The position numbers and the translations under genes were made by a program. Shown piece by piece: positions 13,401-24,780 of a stretch of DNA of 64,000 nt. How positions within the stretch are numbered: position 1 is the first letter of the stretch; each line of letters begins with the position of its first letter. Below the pieces are notes generated by a model. That model had not been told where the DNA came from. It did no database searches and was given only the letters and a program-made list of their open reading frames with translations. The stretch spans positions 34,213,425 through 34,277,424 of the forward strand of contig CAIIXF020000010.1 of assembly GCA_903813345.2 (NCBI GenBank). The letters run 5' to 3'. This stretch comes from Owenia fusiformis. Taxonomy: Eukaryota; Annelida; Polychaeta; Sabellida; Oweniidae.

Positions 13401-16400
13401 AGACGGGAATGTGATTTTAGAATTTTGAATCGATTCAAAATTCGATGGCGACCATACCGTTCTGTAATCAGGTTATGTTGACCTTCTAGACTAAGGGACG
13501 CGTTCTACGACTTTGCACACCGACGTGGTGCGACCTGAACGAACTGCGAACGAGATGGACGTATTGAAGACTGTTTATGAACGAAGTAGCTAATTATTTC
13601 AGACATATTTCCCGACCACAGCCAGATTGAGCCCGTTTTACGACGTTTTCGTAGGACTGGCAAGAACGGGTAAGAACTAGTTTGGTGTGATAGGGGTGTT
13701 ATCTAAAATTACAACATTTCACAAAATTCAGTAGCCATATTGAAGATTCCTCCTTAAGCAGAGTTGTTCCTAAGGCATCAACATATGAAATTTGAACTAA
13801 ATCTCTCAAGCAATTGATATTTGAGTCATCAAAGATTACATTTCTATGAAAAATGGTTGGCATTTTGAAAATGTCTTCCTGAACAAAAGTCCTATGCCCA
13901 TAAGGGAAATGTGTGAATGAAAAAAAAACACAAAAAGATATATAAAAAGCATGAATGGGATTGGATGTCTTTACACTTACCGACAATCTCTCCAATAATA
14001 AAGGCAAAACATAGTACGGATGCTAAAATTAGTTGCCGTCTTGCTTTTTTATCAATCACATTGGCTGGCTTGTTGGCATGGCAATGGGCAACTAGAAGTA
14101 GAAATAGTTTTAAAGTTTTAACCTAGAATATAGGTCTATATAAAGGACTATAATATAGAATGAAAACAACTCATGATTTTGAGCATGTTCTGTATGTGTA
14201 AATTGATACAATTTATCAAGCAAGATAATTCTTTAGGAAATAAATTAAATAATTTACAAAATATTTTGAAGTAGGCTCCTAACTGATGTTTTTTCAGATA
14301 GTAGAATTGATAATTTTATTATCCTGGGGACTTCAATTGGAGGAAAACGTATTATTTTGACTAGACAAGTTTAATGTATGATAATAAATACTCAAATTAA
14401 GGTCAAAAATATGACTGTCTAAAATCATTTGTCATACCATACCTGGTCCTTTGTATGTTTTGGCCAGGGCCTGATATTATGTGACTCTTTTAAAAACTTA
14501 CCACTCGAAGCATTTCTGGAGTCTATACTGTTGTAGGTTGCCCTGAAAGAACATTTATTAAGATAATTAGAAATAAGCTTCTTTTTAAGATCATTAAATC
14601 TTCATCAATATCATATTTGAAATCTATTATTTATACATAAAGTAACATTTTGGTCAGACTTGTGTCAAGGATACTGAATTGAACTTTAATTTTGGCCAAT
14701 CACTTTCGGGACACCCTGTCCATACAAAATAACATTTATAAATGAAATGTTAAATATTGTTTATTAATTTTTCATTGAAAAGTGATTTCTGGGTCGGGGA
14801 GATTCCAGATGACGCCAAAGTATAACATTATAAACATTGAAATATCCTTTCTTTAAATTGAACAGATAATTTTATTTTGCCTAAGTAATTTCAAACATTT
14901 CATAATTCCATATACATACACTCCCCTCCATAAGTTTGGCAACCTTTTTTTCCCATTGAACTACGTGTTAAAGCCTCTTTACGTTTGAATTTGTATTTAC
15001 TTAACCGGCGATGAAATAACTTAGAATATTGATGGAAACGTAACTTGACTTTATTTCCAATACCTCCAAATTTTCTCAATTTTTTTCCTCAATTACAATA
15101 GGTCGAAAGTTGATGATAAATTTGATGAATTTTTGAAAATCGTTATTCCCATGTAATCCAATGGGAAATGGAGGGTTCGGGGCAAATCAGAAATCAGGAT
15201 ATCTTTTCAGTAAAAGATTCAGCAAAAAATACTTTTATATAGAAAATTGAATTGTCTAACTTTTTTTAACACTAAGTGTTTAGTTTATATGATGAATAAA
15301 AAAAGTTACAGCGCTTCAAAGTCATGATTTAAAATAATTTTTCGCCTCCTGTGTTATTTCAATGGGAGAGGTTTTTTGAAAAACAATTTTGACTTTAAAG
15401 CCCTATAACTTTGTTGAAGCTGAAGAAACATATCAATTTTTTGCTAAAGTATGTCTCACTTTTTTTCTTTTCCTTATTTCCTATACCTATTTTAATATTG
15501 TTGAAAACTATTCTGTAGTTCAATAAACGTTTTAAATGATTTTATAAATTATCCAGAAGGGGATCAAGATACACAACTGATTCAAATCTGGTATCATTTA
15601 ATGAACATGAATTTGTGTTTAACCTTTATCTCACCCCTCTATCTAAAAAATTGTTATTCAGTTCAAAGTATAGCACATCACTTGACTTTTCAAGATGTGC
15701 ACAAATCCATTTAAAAGTTTGAGAGCACCGGCACCCCTTTGTCATGGTGTTTTGTTTCCCTGAAGTTACCCATCTAAGAATTCTTATCCGTTTTTTTCTT
15801 TAATAAGATTAACTTTGTCTCAAAACGCAGCATATTGATGCATCAAACATTGACAAAAGGTGTAGAAAGGGCTGAAAATAAGGATAACAATTAAAAAACA
15901 TATTGGTGGGTTGCTTGCACCTTCCCTGTCTCAAAGTCCGATTTTTCATCATCTCCAAGAGTGTTTGTCCAGGAGTTAATGCATTGGCCTAACATATGCA
16001 CATGTTCAAACCATCAGGACACAGTATGAGATACTTTCCGTGGTTCTCTCCGGTTCTTTGCTTCGATGGCATTTTCGTACTGAACTATATTTTAGTATGC
16101 AAAGTTCAGTTACAGTTCATTCTATTTCTTTTCAAGTTTACATAAGTCTCTATGTGTATAGTGTATACATATCAAACACTTACTTGGCTGCTACACATGA
16201 ATACAATTAATGTCTCTTATATAATCAAGTTTGGCTTTCGGTCATTGGCATGGGCTTAAATCTATTTGATGTATTTCATTTGCTTCAAAGGCCAATGCTT
16301 GAGACGGATTCAAATGTCTGTATTCACGTCCATGGCCAACATATACATTGCATAAATCGATATGTTATTTTAAACCAGGTTAACCATTTCCCCGGTTGGG

Positions 16401-16786
16401 AACAATTTTGTTAACATTGACTGAAATAAACGACTGAAATAAACTTCATAATTTAATATAAAATAACAAATATCCAAATCATCAAAAATAAACAATACAT
16501 TAAGAAATTTACTTCTCTAGAAGAGCAAATTATCAGAATGGCCTATGTGACATAATTATTCTATGTATTGGTATACAAAAGCGTTATTACAGTTAGATGG
16601 CACAACATCACATGTTTTGCTTTGCATTTAAAAACAAGAAAACACAATGCTTGTCAAATTCATCAAAACTCATTATTATTTCCCAATATTATTTATGCAT
16701 TCTATTTGAAAATACAGTAAATCTTACCTTTTATTTCCTATAATTAGTATTTTATCCTCATTAGCTTTTAGACTGTGAAATTCCAT
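7403..16786 (-). CDS. SLC30/ZnT zinc transporter (ZnT2/3/8-like), 9 exons, complete
   Basis: This is a proton-coupled zinc exporter of the cation diffusion facilitator family, expected to load zinc into vesicles. Exons in coding order: 16786-16728, 14542-14502, 14091-13981, 12611-12465, 11562-11409, 10839-10602, 9752-9647, 9409-9275, 7548-7403. All have AG/GT borders and phases that join, giving 378 residues, normal for ZnT2/3/8. The N-terminus has a His-Cys-His motif (36-38). The zinc-site HxxxD pairs are His86/Asp90 ([10 protein letters not shown]) and His229/Asp233 (HVIGDFIQS). The TM4-TM5 loop (about 175-222) is Ser/Asp/Glu-rich with only a few His. The cytosolic domain includes KIADPICTF and [12 protein letters not shown] and ends with CTDC (370-373), as in the ZnT8 group. 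The start is the first ATG in frame upstream of the HCH motif; upstream non-coding exons cannot be seen. Orthology within the family is inferred. Confidence 0.9.
7551..9030. repeat. 36-bp minisatellite filling the last intron of the zinc transporter
   Basis: About 41 near-identical 36-bp units (AAGGTTAACAGATATAATGC then AAAACATTGAAGAGTA). The commonest variant is AGATAT versus AGAAAT, mixed along the array. Because 36 is a multiple of 3 and the unit lacks stops in some frames, long minus-strand frames repeating a 12-residue peptide appear. They are artefacts. The array starts two bases from the AG acceptor of the final coding exon (7548) and occupies most of the intron 7549-9274. Confidence 0.97.
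11262..11390. mobile_element. 129-bp Harbinger-like MITE in zinc transporter intron 5
   Basis: Inverted ends TGCCTAGGTCATATTTG and CAAATGTGACCAAGGCA are flanked by a TAA repeat on both sides, a TWA-type target duplication typical of PIF/Harbinger elements. The interior has paired CGGCCGATTGAGTATT and AATACTCAATCGGCCG arms. Related ends occur at 26099, 24201 and 29880. It sits about 18 bp downstream of the exon 5 splice donor. Confidence 0.8.
12897..13693. mobile_element. 797-bp TIR element with dimeric, ACG-phased interior
   Basis: The ends are inverted copies of CTATCACACCAAACTAGTTC (12897 and complement ending 13693). A second, diverged direct copy of the left end starts at 13283, so the element looks like a tandem dimer of about 386 bp. 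No transposase is present. The interior is dense in AACG/ACG words at 10-11 or 21-22 bp spacing and differs sharply in composition from its surroundings. It lies in zinc transporter intron 3, between exons 14091-13981 and 12611-12465. The superfamily is not determined and no clear target duplication is seen. Confidence 0.75.
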
Positions 16787-16872
16787 TTTAGAAGTCCCTA
16801 CTTAGGTCAAACTTTGAACAGTTCAGTTTAAACTTAATATTAAATATTTTCAAACCAGATTAAATCTCGCTT

Positions 16873-16882
16873 TGCACACGGT
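16873..16882. promoter_or_regulatory. candidate metal-response element upstream of zinc transporter
   Basis: TGCACACGG matches the MTF-1 metal-response core TGCRCNC plus the following GG. It lies about 90 bp upstream of the start codon. Zinc transporter genes are known MTF-1 targets in animals. A single short match could be chance. Confidence 0.3.
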
Positions 16883-17435
16883 ACCAATATGGAAATGTCC
16901 ATTCACAAAAGTTACACTGTACAACATGAAAGGAGGAAAAACTCCAGAATTCCCTGAAATAATTATAAATAATTACACCGTGTATTAGGATAAAATCCAC
17001 TTTAATAAAATGGCATTCCGTTTTTATTTCTATGCTGTTCTTATTTATTTAATTGGACTTACACTTTTATAATAGCGGCACATCAAATAAGTGTATCCAG
17101 GTAAAATATCCCTTACAATATGGTTACATCTATTTATAGTTTTAAAATTGTGACTATAAATAATTCTTTGCAAAACAATTTACTTTGCGAGGTAAAGCGA
17201 AAACAGAGCACGTGCATTTGGATCGATATAAGTAACTGAGTAAAAATAATACACTTTTTTGAAAGAAATCACTTTGGGGCTTTTATTCATTCTTTTTGGA
17301 TGGAAGAAGAGACTAAATTAAACGATTTGTCTAAATGAATGCCTTTTCTAAAGGTGAACTTTCAATGCCTGACTTAAAATCGATTTTAAAATTAAATGGG
17401 TATTTGATATTGAACATGGAAATAAACAGGTTCCT

Positions 17436-17625
17436 AATCAACTCGGACCCTAGTTAACTCGGACCCTAGTCAACTTGGACCCTAGTTCAACAAGTTAAAC
17501 CTAGTCTGGGCCTTATTTCTTATCTGACATTTCTTGTGGCCCGCAAAAGAACTTCAGATTAATAAATGAAAGCCGTGGTATTGGGTTTAACTTGTTGAAC
17601 AACTTGGACCCTAGTTAACTCGCTC
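17436..17625. repeat. short repeats of AACTCGGACCCTAGTT
   Basis: AACTCGGACCCTAGT-like words occur three times in tandem at 17438-17485 and again near 17600. The flanking AACAAGTTAAACC / GGTTTAACTTGTT pair forms an inverted repeat around 17495-17600. Confidence 0.7.
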
Positions 17626-18067
17626 CGAAGTTCCGTTCCATCCTCTCGTTCCTTATAAGTAATATGGAATAGATAAAATAAGTATATGTAAAGGCTTTCA
17701 ATGGAATATCATGTTTAAACAGTATTTTGACAAGTGCCTGATCATTTTGTCAAAATACCTAGGCCCGTAGCCAGGGGGTTCGGGCCTGGGTACCAAATTA
17801 AGCGTGACAGTTGAACACTCGAGAGAAGGTATTAACACGAGGGTGATGAAATTTAAATAAACTGATGTTTTCATCGTTTCAGAAAGATATGGTCTAGTTT
17901 CTAGATCTTTATATGTAAATGTCTGTAACAACACCCCATCAGACAGTGAATTGCATAGTTAAACCCAAACACTTGGTAATATCACGTAGCTAGGGCAACA
18001 TAAGGTCACCATGTTAACATACCGTTGTCAGGGTAACATCATGTCACAATGGTTATACCATTTTATC

Positions 18068-18194
18068 ATTGAGGGCCCAGATTTACTCGAGAGTTTTCGG
18101 CTAAGAGCGCTTAGCTAAAACGTTTTAGGACCATAGTCATAGCCAAGACGTCTTAGCGTTAAAACGTTTTACAAGCGAGTGTAAATCCACCGGT
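18068..18194. mobile_element. small palindromic MITE-like element
   Basis: Inverted ends GATTTACTCG and CGAGTGTAAATC bracket about 125 bp, with internal repeats of AAAACGTTTTA and inverted AAGACGTCTTAGCG/GCGCTTAGCTAA words. Classification is uncertain. Confidence 0.4.
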
Positions 18195-18466
18195 TTTAGT
18201 CTTGGAATAAAATCACTAAGAAAATCAGCTTAGGTTGCCAAACTTATGGAGGGGAGTGTATATTGATGTGTACTATTTTCAGTGGTCTCTATTGAGTCAC
18301 TCTTGAACCTTTAATCATGCTTGCCCAAACATAATACACAATCCCTTTGTATATATTATTCCGCTGTATATATTATATTCCAGAAAATATTTATTGGAAC
18401 TGGGGTGCAGAATAGGTTTTAGCCAATAGGCAGTCATTATTATATTGGTGCACAATAATTGTAAAA

Positions 18467-20035
18467 ATCAAGGAGGATTGGCTCCGAGGATCAAAACTCG
18501 ATATTTCCCAACAATGAAAACGTCGAAAGATCGTTATTTTCTGAAATTATAACCGTCTATAAATTCAAAATAAACATTCCAAAAGTTTCGAACCGATATC
18601 TCGATCATTTCTTGTAAATTTTAGCATTTTTCGTTTAGAAATAAGACCAAAATTTATTCAAATGTTGAAGTGAACAAAATGGCGGCTGTTTGAATTCGAA
18701 TTTTGTAATCACGACATGCCCATATACACGATGCCCATGTCAAGCAGCGTGCCTACTAGGCACGCAGTTTGAAACTCTGACAAACTGCGCGCATATTTCA
18801 AAATGTGAGACGGGGAGGACACGACTCCCAAAAAGAGCCAAAATACGAAAAATACAAGGTTAGTCTCGTTCTAAAGATAGTACCATTCTGTGGAGATGAA
18901 CTTAATTTACTCATAGTACTCAATGTTTTTCCCGATGTAAACCTAGTTATCTCAATATAAGGGTCTTAAGTAACTTCTGTGTTCAAAATTTACAGTGTAA
19001 AGTTATATCTATGTCTTTTTATCGTCATTTGCCGTTTATTCAGCCATTGTGTCTGTGTATGCTAGAATATATAGGATCACTCCATCTGATTAAAACAGCA
19101 AAGTTTGTGTTCAAAACGATAATACGCCATAAACGTGATTTAAACATTTTTCTTGTCAAACTGCGCGCCTATATTCACATGTATTTTCCAAACTGCGTGC
19201 CTAATATTTCAAAACTGCTTGCCTATCCAAGCTTGTTTTGTATTATTAGAAAACATAAGCGCCATACAAGGCACATATGTGTCTTATAGTAGAACCCCAT
19301 AATTGAAACACTATGAGAGTCCATCCACCAAGATGGTGATCTGAAAATAAATGTTTTTTTCGTTCCCAACTTAATTGTCACTTCTATTATACATTTTGAC
19401 TTTCAATATGAAAATCTCATAAAATCTGACGATAAAGCAAAATTTCCAAAGCTACATCGAAAACACCTACACGTACCTCTGTAGAAATTCCAATGATAAT
19501 ATGTAGTTTTAATAGTGTATGCGCACAGATTGTAATTTCTGGCTAAAATAGGCGCGCAGTTTGTGGTTTATTTCTTTTTAATCTCCTGATGATCTGTTTT
19601 ATTTCGAAATATTTTGAATTAAACATGATAAAAGTGTAAGGAATTAAATATAAAACGAGACTAAAGTATTTGTCATTTATGTTTAAAGTGCTAGATCGAT
19701 TTACGTATAAATTCCCATTAAATCAGTGACGAAAATGCCATTAATCTGCTTATGTTTTAAAACTAAGATTCATTTGCATACAGTTTTTGCTAGTATTTGC
19801 AAGATTCGTATATTCGCCACAGAATGAACGCATTGAACAAGAAAACAATGCAGGATAAATGTCTTTAAATAACGTTTCAAAATACAGACTCCAACTTAAA
19901 TGATCCAATGTTCTTAGGCACGCAGTTTGTGATCGAAACAAACTGCGCGCCTAAGTAGGCGCGCAGCTTGACATGGGCACCGTGATATATGGCAAAAATA
20001 TCGATATTGCACTTTGGGAGCCGATCCTCCTTGAT
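18467..20035. mobile_element. 1.57-kb foldback element with repeated AAACTGCGCGCCTA motifs
   Basis: The ends ATCAAGGAGGATTGGCTCC (18467) and GGAGCCGATCCTCCTTGAT (20035) are inverted. Pairing continues inward to GCCCATGTCAAGC.GCG at about 18732 and its inverse at about 19975. The interior holds at least eight copies, in both orientations, of a CG-rich 14-mer near AAACTGCGCGCCTA (about 18755, 18780, 19160, 19188, 19212, 19550, 19918, 19945, 19960). No transposase is seen. A short relative is at 29882-30135. Confidence 0.75.
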
Positions 20036-20518
20036 AAAAATGTAAATTTTTACTCATAATAGATTACATGTAGCATTGTTTCACAAGAAAATACCATGGG
20101 TTGTGTAAATCAACTAAATCATCGAATTGTTTCATATTTTAAAGATGGATCGTACAGTGACAATACTTGTGCTTATTACTCAATAAAGATAAAGTCGTCC
20201 AATTAGGTATCAACCCTGAACCATTCATCTACTAAGCTCAGACACTTGGGGTATTATTTGTGTGACATTCTCAAAATTTGGTATTTTCATTTCATTGCTT
20301 GATGGAAACAAAATGGGTCTCATGTGTTATACGTTGCTAAATTGCACATTCAATTGTCGCCTCATTTTCATCACGGGGTGTTTCTGTGTCCATTCTACTT
20401 CATATGTCCGTTCGTCCGACCTTGTCAAGGAACATGTAGTTAAGAAATTTTGCCAAAAAGGTTTTAGGGATGAACATTTTCAATCGAAATATTTTATTAT
20501 AAAACTGCACATATAAGG

Positions 20519-20660
20519 GTTATGTACTGGGAGGGTTTGGATATGGGGTTTATCCAAAGGGAGATACGCATATTTACCTAAGGGACCACGGGGACCAAAT
20601 GTAGATGTGCATATCTCACGAGGTATAAACCCCATATCCAAACCAACCGTACATAACTGC
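20519..20660. repeat. 140-bp imperfect palindrome
   Basis: GGGTTTGGATATGGGGTTTA at about 20532 pairs with TAAACCCCATATCCAAACC at about 20625, so the segment can fold into one hairpin. A second inverted pair brackets it: TTATCCTATAACCAGTAGAA at 20661 and its relative near 20890, also found at about 35325. Confidence 0.75.
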
Positions 20661-22435
20661 TTTATCCTATAACCAGTAGAATTTTTTTCATATTTTTTTC
20701 CCAAGATTTTTCAAGATTTTTTTTCAAAATAAAATTATTGTTTTTCAAATTTATTTTCAAAAATTCTCTTTTTCAATTTTTTTCAAAGCGGGAAGATATG
20801 CCATGGAGCGGGAGATATGGAGGTTCTGGATATGGAAACCTCAAAATCAGGATATGGGATATATCTTATAAACTTATTTCCCTAAAACTCTACTGGGCAT
20901 AGGATAAGACTATGATGTATCTAGACTTCTGGTGTAGGTGTACAAAACAATGCAAAACGTTCATAAAGTATACACAAGGCCGCACCTAAATTATGTTTTT
21001 TGTAGAAAACACAAGAATGGTTTAGTAATACATATTTTTTATTCTACTTATACCGATACGTACACGTACATGTATGTTGATAACTATGTGTATGAGTGTA
21101 AGTTGCAGATTAAAATGTTTCGATATAAGTATAAAATGCCCCTTACTTATGTCAGGTTTGACCTTATACTGAATGCTTCTTAGAAACGCATGGATACGGT
21201 ACGGTATGGAAGAATTTACTGCCCTCCCAAAAACTCTGGAACTTTTGGCCTGAACCCAGCCTCTGGAGTAATTTTGCATTTATAATCTGCCTCCCTCCCT
21301 CCAAATATTTACCCCCATACATGTTCCCAAAGAAATGACCCTAGCTGTTATGCCCTAATTCTCTCAATTGACATTTGTACGACAATTCTCATTACTTTGA
21401 AAATACGAGTACAACAATTTCAAATTGCTATGTAATAACCAAATGGAATCGATATGTCATCACAACAAAGTAGCTATGACTACTATTCGATTTTGATTTG
21501 CATATCCCCATACTCTATAGTCCTATTGTCTGAACACTTGCCAGTCTTAGGTTCGCGTAATTGAATCCAATTTGCTAGAAGACCAGCACTCGTACCATGT
21601 TTTCACTAAAACATGTCTGATTCAATTTTAAGAAAAACCGGAAAATTTCGGATCAAAAGACAAACTTCGAAAAGTTATAAAAAAATCCTTGGGTGGGGAG
21701 ACAGATCTACCCTCTCCCTAACAGTTGAAGGGTTAAAACATGAGGAAACATTAGATATGGTTAGAAAGTCAAATCCGACTGTTTGGACAATTCTTCCGTC
21801 CCATGCCGTTTACGCTATTCCCAGATCTGGATAAGTACCTAGCTTTTTAAAAAAGAACGAAGTGATATCCAAATGTTTATTTTTTGTCTATTTCACTAAA
21901 TACATTGAATATGAAGTGTTCAACATGTTCATGCGATGGTTGGAATGATTACTCACTATCAAATTTCAGCACGGGACAAATCATACAACAAATAAAACTA
22001 GATTTCCCACCTTCCAACTCTCAGTTATCAAATTTCGACATCATTAAAGAGTCCTTTTTTCTTTCTGTAGAAAAGTATATTAACATTTCTTGTCCGCCAT
22101 GGGGAACTCATTGATTGTGTAAATGACCACTGAAAATTCCCCATAGCGGGCAATCAGTTTCAATATCATTCAAAAAGAGAAATATGAAATATTTTATGAG
22201 CCCGAAACCATGTCACAGTTATACTACACAACTGTATATAACCACTCCTCCGTCTCGAAGCGCATGCGTCGAATTGGACTTGGCCTGCAAAGTCACAGTG
22301 CAGACTTTTACCCGCAGAATCCACTGATTTCAAAATGTTAACGTTCGTAAAACTGGGAGGAATTGATTTATGTTGTGAAGTGACAATCGTACAACCAATC
22401 CTTATCAAGTCCTACTAAGTTTCATCGTTGATAAT
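20661..22435. other. intergenic, no supported gene
   Basis: Short plus-strand open frames exist (for example 21613-21834 and 21884-22114). They have no recognisable domain, no convincing splice partners and no codon pattern that separates them from background. I see no RNA gene. Confidence 0.45.
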
Positions 22436-23380
22436 TTAGTATTTTGTCACAGAGTTTCGTTGTTTCAGCTTAAGGGCAACTAGCATTGCATTCTTGTATT
22501 TCTTGTTACGTAATACATAAATCCACGGGTTCACTCCACTATTAAGGGACAAAATGGCGCCCGATATACACCATATTGTCTTGTACCAATCTGGCTCAGG
22601 GGTCTGTTTGAGTATTGATATTACCATAAACTGACCGTACATCACCATAAAAACAACGTTAACGATGGTGGTAATTTTAAAAATCGAGTGCTCATTTCTG
22701 TAGGCAACAGCTTTTGCATTGTCAATGCTGGCCAGTTCACCAATGATCGCAGATCTATGTCTGAAGGCAACCCATGAAATCTTCGAATAGACGACAATGA
22801 TAACGAAAATCGGAACAAAAATATTCAGTTTGATAAACGTAAAATATGAAGACTGGAGAACGTTATCCATTGATTTCCGAGTTCATAAATATTAACGCCA
22901 TCTATAAATATTAAAAGCATTATCGATAACATATACCCCCATTTGCTTATAAGTATACCCTTTGCAGTGTTCACTGTCATAAGGTTCATATAACGTAACG
23001 GAAACACAATTGCGACGTAACGCTCTATCGCAATGCCGATCAAACCAAATACAGATAACCCATTGAACAAGACCAAGAAAAATGTTTTCACTATACAGAG
23101 GTACTTGTTTTGTATATGGGAACCTGTAACAATCGGAATGATGTAGTTCGTAGTCATTGTTATTGGCTGCACAAGGATTCCTGTGAGAAGGTCAACCACA
23201 GTTAGATTTACAATAAATGCACTCGTAACTGTGTGCAGCAACTTGATTTTGTGAACAGTCCACAGGACAAGACTATTGCCGATAATGATAACAAACGTAA
23301 TGATAATGTTGATTATTAGGAGCATCCATAGTTTTTGAATCTCCTCATTAGTTATACGCATAAAGTCGGACTCAAGAAGC

Positions 23381-24190
23381 ATTGGTTGCCCAAGCGTACT
23401 GTTTATTATACTTACTAAGTTTGTGTGGTTGGACTCAACCATTGGTTGCCCAAGCGTACTATTCATTATGCTTACTAAGTTTGTGTGGTAGGACTCAATC
23501 TCTGATTGCCCAAGCGTACTATTCATTATGCTTACTAAGTTTGTGTGGTTGGACTCAATCTCTGATTGCCCAAACGTACTATTCATCATGCTTACTAAGT
23601 TTGTGTGGTTGGACTCAATCTCTGGTTGCCTAAGCGTACTATTCATTATGCTTACTAAGTTTGTGTGGTTGGACTTAAGCATTGGTTGCCCAAGCGTACT
23701 ATTCATTATGCTTACTAAGTTTGTGTGGTTGGACTCAACCTCTGATTGCCCAAGCGTACTATTCATCATGCTTACTAAGTTTGTGTGGTTGGACTCAATC
23801 TCTGGTTGCCCAAGCGTACTATTCATTATGCTTACTAAGTTTGTGTGGTTGGACTCAACCTCTGATTGCCCAAGCGTACTATTCATTATGCTTACTAAGT
23901 TTGTGTGGTTGGACTCAATCATTGATTGCCCAAGCGTACTATTCATTATGCTTACGAAGTTTGTGTGGTTGAACTCAATCATTGGTTACCCAAGCGTACT
24001 ATTCATCATGCTTACTACGTTTGTGTGGTTGGACTCAAGCATTAGTTGTCCAAGCGTACTATTCATTATGCTTATTGAGTTTGTGTGGTTCGACTCAATC
24101 ATTGATTGCCCAAGCGTTCTATTCATTATGCTTATTGAGTTTGTGTGGTTCGACTCAATCATTGATTGCCCAAGCGTACTGTTCATTATG
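23381..24190. repeat. 60-bp tandem repeat, about 13.5 copies, coding for GPCR N-terminus
   Basis: The period is exactly 60 bp throughout with no length variants. Substitutions sit mostly at a few positions (ATTGGTT/TCTGATT near the unit end). On the minus strand each unit encodes 20 residues with two N-glycosylation sequons. Both other strands and frames stay open by repetition and are not genes. Confidence 0.97.
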
Positions 24191-24200
24191 ATTACAAAAT

Positions 24201-24780
24201 CTTAGTCACATTTGCTCTACGGCGACCATATTTAGTTCTCTGAAATCGGCAATCTATGACAAGCAGAAAAAGTATACGGTCGCCTTGCGGTCTCCCTGCG
24301 GGGTATTCAGTTTTTACTAGCTTTCTTGCTGCTACCCAAGGGGCTTTTGTGATATAATTGACTTTTGTGAACCGCAATATATAGACAAAATGCAAGAAGT
24401 AGTAATTTTGATTTACATCATTAGATATTCAAAATTCAAAGTGATATCATATTTCAAATCTACATGTAAAATTACATCTAGAAATGTGGTTTCAAAAATT
24501 ATTTAATTACTTCAATTTTCGTTTAAAATGCCGTCTTGTGTCTACCTTTGTAGACTACACCCGCCATAGGGACGTCCTGTTGTGGCCGTTCGCAGTCATT
24601 TAGAAAGCCTTACGGCAACCATTGTTTTTGTCCCCACAAAATCAAAATATGCCGTAAACGGCTACCATAGCAAATGTGACTGCTAAAGTATCTGACCGTA
24701 GACTTTCCACGGGAGCCTAATAATTGCTATTGGCCGTAGGAATAATATCCGTTGCGTTCGCTGTATCAAATGTGACTGAG
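24201..24780. mobile_element. 580-bp MITE interrupting the GPCR repeat array
   Basis: The ends CTTAGTCACATTTG and CAAATGTGACTGAG are inverted and match the Harbinger-like ends at 11262, 26099 and 29880. Sequence outside resumes the GPCR repeat (AAGTTTATATGGTTAGACTC at 24786), so the element inserted into the array. Exact target duplication is unclear (candidates TTA or TCTTA). Confidence 0.75.

Larger units (their letters stand above)
14919..18258. mobile_element. 3.34-kb TA-flanked unit with perfect 26-bp inverted ends
   Basis: CACTCCCCTCCATAAGTTTG plus GCAACC at 14919 is repeated exactly inverted up to 18258. TA lies on both outer sides, as expected for a Tc1/mariner-type insertion. No transposase frame is visible inside. 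The first coding exon of the zinc transporter (16786-16728) and its probable promoter lie within the unit. It may be one non-autonomous element that captured or supplied the exon, or two separate insertions in opposite orientation. Confidence 0.6.

Noticed and set aside
21613-22114. Two plus-strand short open frames
   Set aside because: No recognisable domain, no repeat relation and no splice links. Length is within chance for this composition.
23382-24205. Plus-strand repetitive frames opposite the GPCR
   Set aside because: They are antisense shadows of the 60-bp repeat. Only the minus strand continues into a recognisable seven-helix domain.
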